Source: Bacteroidia bacterium (lineage in GTDB: Bacteria > Bacteroidota > Bacteroidia > Bacteroidales > Azobacteroidaceae). From it: a stretch of DNA of 34,696 nt. Position 1 is the stretch's first letter, and every line of letters starts with the position of its first letter. The stretch is from assembly GCA_025996815.1 (NCBI GenBank), contig BNTT01000018.1, forward strand, positions 1 through 34,696, given 5' to 3'. A program made the translations under genes and the position numbers. Below, one piece after another: positions 33,379 to 34,696 of the stretch. Below the pieces are notes generated by a model. That model was not told the origin of the DNA, did no database searches, and saw only the letters and a list, made by a program, of their open reading frames with translations.

Positions 33379-33920
33379 GCGGATAGCGAAATACTTTTAT
33401 TAGTGTTTTTGTCTTCCGAAACTCCTTGCTGTCGTGCTGGGCTTGTTATCCCTTCGACCACAGCAAGGAGTTTTGATTTTTCTATCTGTGTTAATGCGTG
33501 GTCATAATAGCGATTTTCATCTTTGTCAATAGCAATAACTGCTTTTACCGTGTAATCTACGCCCCCAATTTTTAACCCTGAAACATAATATCTGTACTCC
33601 TTTATCTTAGGATGTTTTTCTATATCCTCATTCTCTACAGTATCAATGTAAATTCCATTTTCTATAAGTTTGGGAATAGCAGCAATAGATTGTAGATGAG
33701 CCTTATAGAAGCTATCGTGGTGCAATATTTCCTCTAAACCTGTCTTGGATAATTTTGTAATATTTCCCGTGTCTTTATTTGTGTATTCACCACGCAAAGA
33801 TTTGCCATATTCAAGCGCATTCTTACGGTACTCTTTCAAGTCATCGCTTGGAGTAATTTCCCTGCCGTTTATCTCAATTGACGGACTATTTCTTAACTTT
33901 TCAATGCGTTCTGATTTCAT
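33309..33920 (-). CDS. Polyvalent-protein/PBECR-like domain protein
   Basis: 203 aa from the ATG at 33920, which has a -7 box (TATCTTTG) 20 nt upstream; a longer start at 33962 would contain that box. The protein has KIGGVDYTVKAVIAIDKDENRYYDHALTQIEKSKLL and a short KDKRLISILQTN block. That pattern resembles the Barnase-EndoU/RelE-like nuclease and LPD domains of large polyvalent proteins in Bacteroidota mobile elements. No signal peptide is seen. The assignment is tentative. Upstream lies a terminator and then the 3' end of a diverged paralogue. Confidence 0.6.
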   Translation of the reverse strand: MKSERIEKLRNSPSIEINGREITPSDDLKEYRKNALEYGKSLRGEYTNKDTGNITKLSKTGLEEILHHDSFYKAHLQSIAAIPKLIENGIYIDTVENEDIEKHPKIKEYRYYVSGLKIGGVDYTVKAVIAIDKDENRYYDHALTQIEKSKLLAVVEGITSPARQQGVSEDKNTNKSISLSAYKDKRLISILQTNILQLFDKST

Positions 33921-33939
33921 CTTTTTGCCAAACAAATTG

Positions 33940-33947
33940 CAAAGATA
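33940..33947 (-). promoter_or_regulatory. -7 box (TATCTTTG) of the 33309-33920 gene
   Basis: TAnnTTTG on the minus strand, 20 nt before the start codon. No correct -33 was found. Confidence 0.6.
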
Positions 33948-33964
33948 CAAAATAAAAATCACAA

Positions 33965-34104
33965 TCAGTGCACCCTCCCGCCTGCGTTGGTCGGAGGGTG
34001 TTGTTTTATTTTTATTTCGCTCACATTCAATTGTTTATGCCTGTTCATCAAAAAAATCTGAGGAATTTGTTTGCAGAATTGAAATTAATCGCTTATCTTT
34101 GTAG
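33965..34104. repeat. Direct repeat B (terminator + 3' end of gene)
   Basis: Second copy of the 143-bp repeat, on the upstream side of the intact gene. Confidence 0.85.
33971..34000. terminator. Second copy of the CACCCTCC hairpin
   Basis: Same stem as at 33242-33271. It terminates the remnant gene on the minus strand. Confidence 0.7.
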
Positions 34105-34240
34105 TCGGTTATTGAGGGTGGGTTTGATATTCCACTATTCTGACCGCTTAAAAAACTGCTTTCTTCCCCCGACTTTTTTACGTTGAGCAAAGTTGAAAGC
34201 AGTTTTGTTTTTTCTATCTGCGTTAATCGGTGGTCATAGT
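34035..34240 (-). pseudogene. 3' remnant of a paralogue of the 33309-33920 gene
   Basis: The minus strand reads DYDHRLTQIEKTKLLSTLL, then a diverged middle, then TDYKDKRLISILQTNSSDFFDEQA and a stop. It aligns with the last 70 residues of the neighbour (YYDHALTQIEKSKLL and KDKRLISILQTN). The 5' part is missing: homology ends at the REP-like sequence starting at 34241, and no start codon is present. Confidence 0.75.
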
Positions 34241-34270
34241 CCTGTACAAGCGAAGCGCAGTGCAGGGTAG
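34241..34270. repeat. REP sequence sharing the RAYT arm core
   Basis: CCTGTACAAGCGAAGCGCAGTGCAGGGTAG. The 20-base core is the same as in both RAYT arms (18471-18490), with changed flanking C/G pairs. It marks the exact end of the pseudogene. Confidence 0.8.
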
Positions 34271-34384
34271 GGTGCGGGAGGCAAGGTGCGGTGTGGAGGG
34301 TGGATTCCGGTTTCTACCAATATATTGTGCCTAACCTTAAGTTTGCGGAAAATTTAAATCCGGGGAAAAATCATTACTTTTGTT
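34271..34384. other. Intergenic, G-rich then A+T-rich
   Basis: No gene seen. 34266-34302 has several GGG runs with potential for a G-quadruplex. A possible -7 box (TACTTTTG) lies at 34375-34382 with no good -33. Confidence 0.4.
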
Positions 34385-34696
34385 GTGTGAAAGTAAAGAT
34401 TTAACCGACTGACAAATGGTAAACTAAGTGCCTAATTAGATTTTGAAATCTACGAGCCGAATTAGACCATTGTCAGTCAAGCTGAGGGATACTAAATAGA
34501 ATGTTAGGCTTTGAATCCTATTTAAGGTATTAGTACGCCCGGCTTCTCGGTTAAATCCAAACTTGATGATAATTTTTAAGGTTCTACTGGGAATTGTGTG
34601 GAAAGAGCATTAAATCACCGTTAAAGAAGAGAATAGCCGTTCTGAAATTAGCGGTATTTCTGTAACCTCTTCCGATTGTTTTTAACTCTTGTATTG
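34385..34696 (+). ncRNA. Structured non-coding region, unassigned (group II intron 5' domain candidate)
   Basis: No long frame in either strand. It starts GTGTG (34385-34389). A perfect 11-bp helix joins 34398-34408 (GATTTAACCGA) with 34547-34557. Inside it are a 13-bp helix with one bulge (34407-34420 with 34466-34478), itself holding an AGATTT-TG-AAATCT hairpin, and a second arm (34479-34483 with 34541-34545; TAAATAG 34493-34499 with CTATTTA 34518-34524). The sequence continues past the window. A 5' GUGYG and nested arms fit group II intron domain I, but a retron-like or other large RNA is possible. Confidence 0.5.

Noticed and set aside
34341..34345. TTTG as the -33 of a promoter for the structured region
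   Set aside because: The spacer to TACTTTTG is 29 nt, too long for the Bacteroidota consensus.

Overview
The window comes from a member of the Bacteroidota. Evidence: a SusC/SusD outer-membrane pair, a NagB-like/PIG-L fusion typical of Bacteroides relatives, bifunctional HisB, holA beside a small HsdR-N protein, and repeated TAnnTTTG (-7) promoter boxes. The genus cannot be fixed from the sequence. No rRNA or tRNA gene was seen.

Minus strand, 1-11703: one long surface-polysaccharide (nucleotide-sugar) run. In transcription order it holds a DegT-type sugar aminotransferase, a WbpD/WlbB-like acetyltransferase, a Gfo/Idh dehydrogenase present twice, three FdtA/WxcM-type cupins, an AbiEii-like nucleotidyltransferase with its small partner, a truncated AAA_14 ATPase, a second left-handed beta-helix acyltransferase, and an acyl-supply set (GNAT, acyl carrier protein, ketoreductase, AMP-dependent ligase). 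A DUF4062-GHKL ATPase sits inside the last set. The likely product is a 3-(acyl)amino sugar for O-antigen or glycan. A recent 1556-bp tandem duplication duplicated the dehydrogenase and made a chimeric FdtA-acetyltransferase gene. Two gene junctions share a cassette with an 11-G tract that looks able to switch C-terminal tail and translational coupling.

Minus strand, 11801-21762: purL, a secreted GH2 glycosidase, a RAYT/REP-type element with about 150-bp inverted arms around a truncated Y1 transposase, an iron/cobalamin-type ABC ATPase, and a NagB-like/PIG-L fusion protein. Several of the coding sequences carry short palindromic or 7-bp tandem repeats inserted in frame.

Plus strand, 21904-33197: an AlbA_2/GHKL ATPase, hisC-hisB, two tandem SPOR-domain lipoproteins, holA (with a convergent HsdR-N protein on the minus strand), then susC-susD. 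susC contains an 11-G tract in frame and is a candidate phase-variable receptor.

33198-34696: accessory DNA. A terminator, a mobile-element-type protein of the polyvalent-protein/PBECR kind, the 3' remnant of a diverged tandem paralogue cut off at a REP sequence identical in core to the RAYT arms, and then at least 300 nt of apparently non-coding, highly base-paired sequence running off the window. The last begins GTGTG and could be the 5' domain of a group II intron or another structured RNA.
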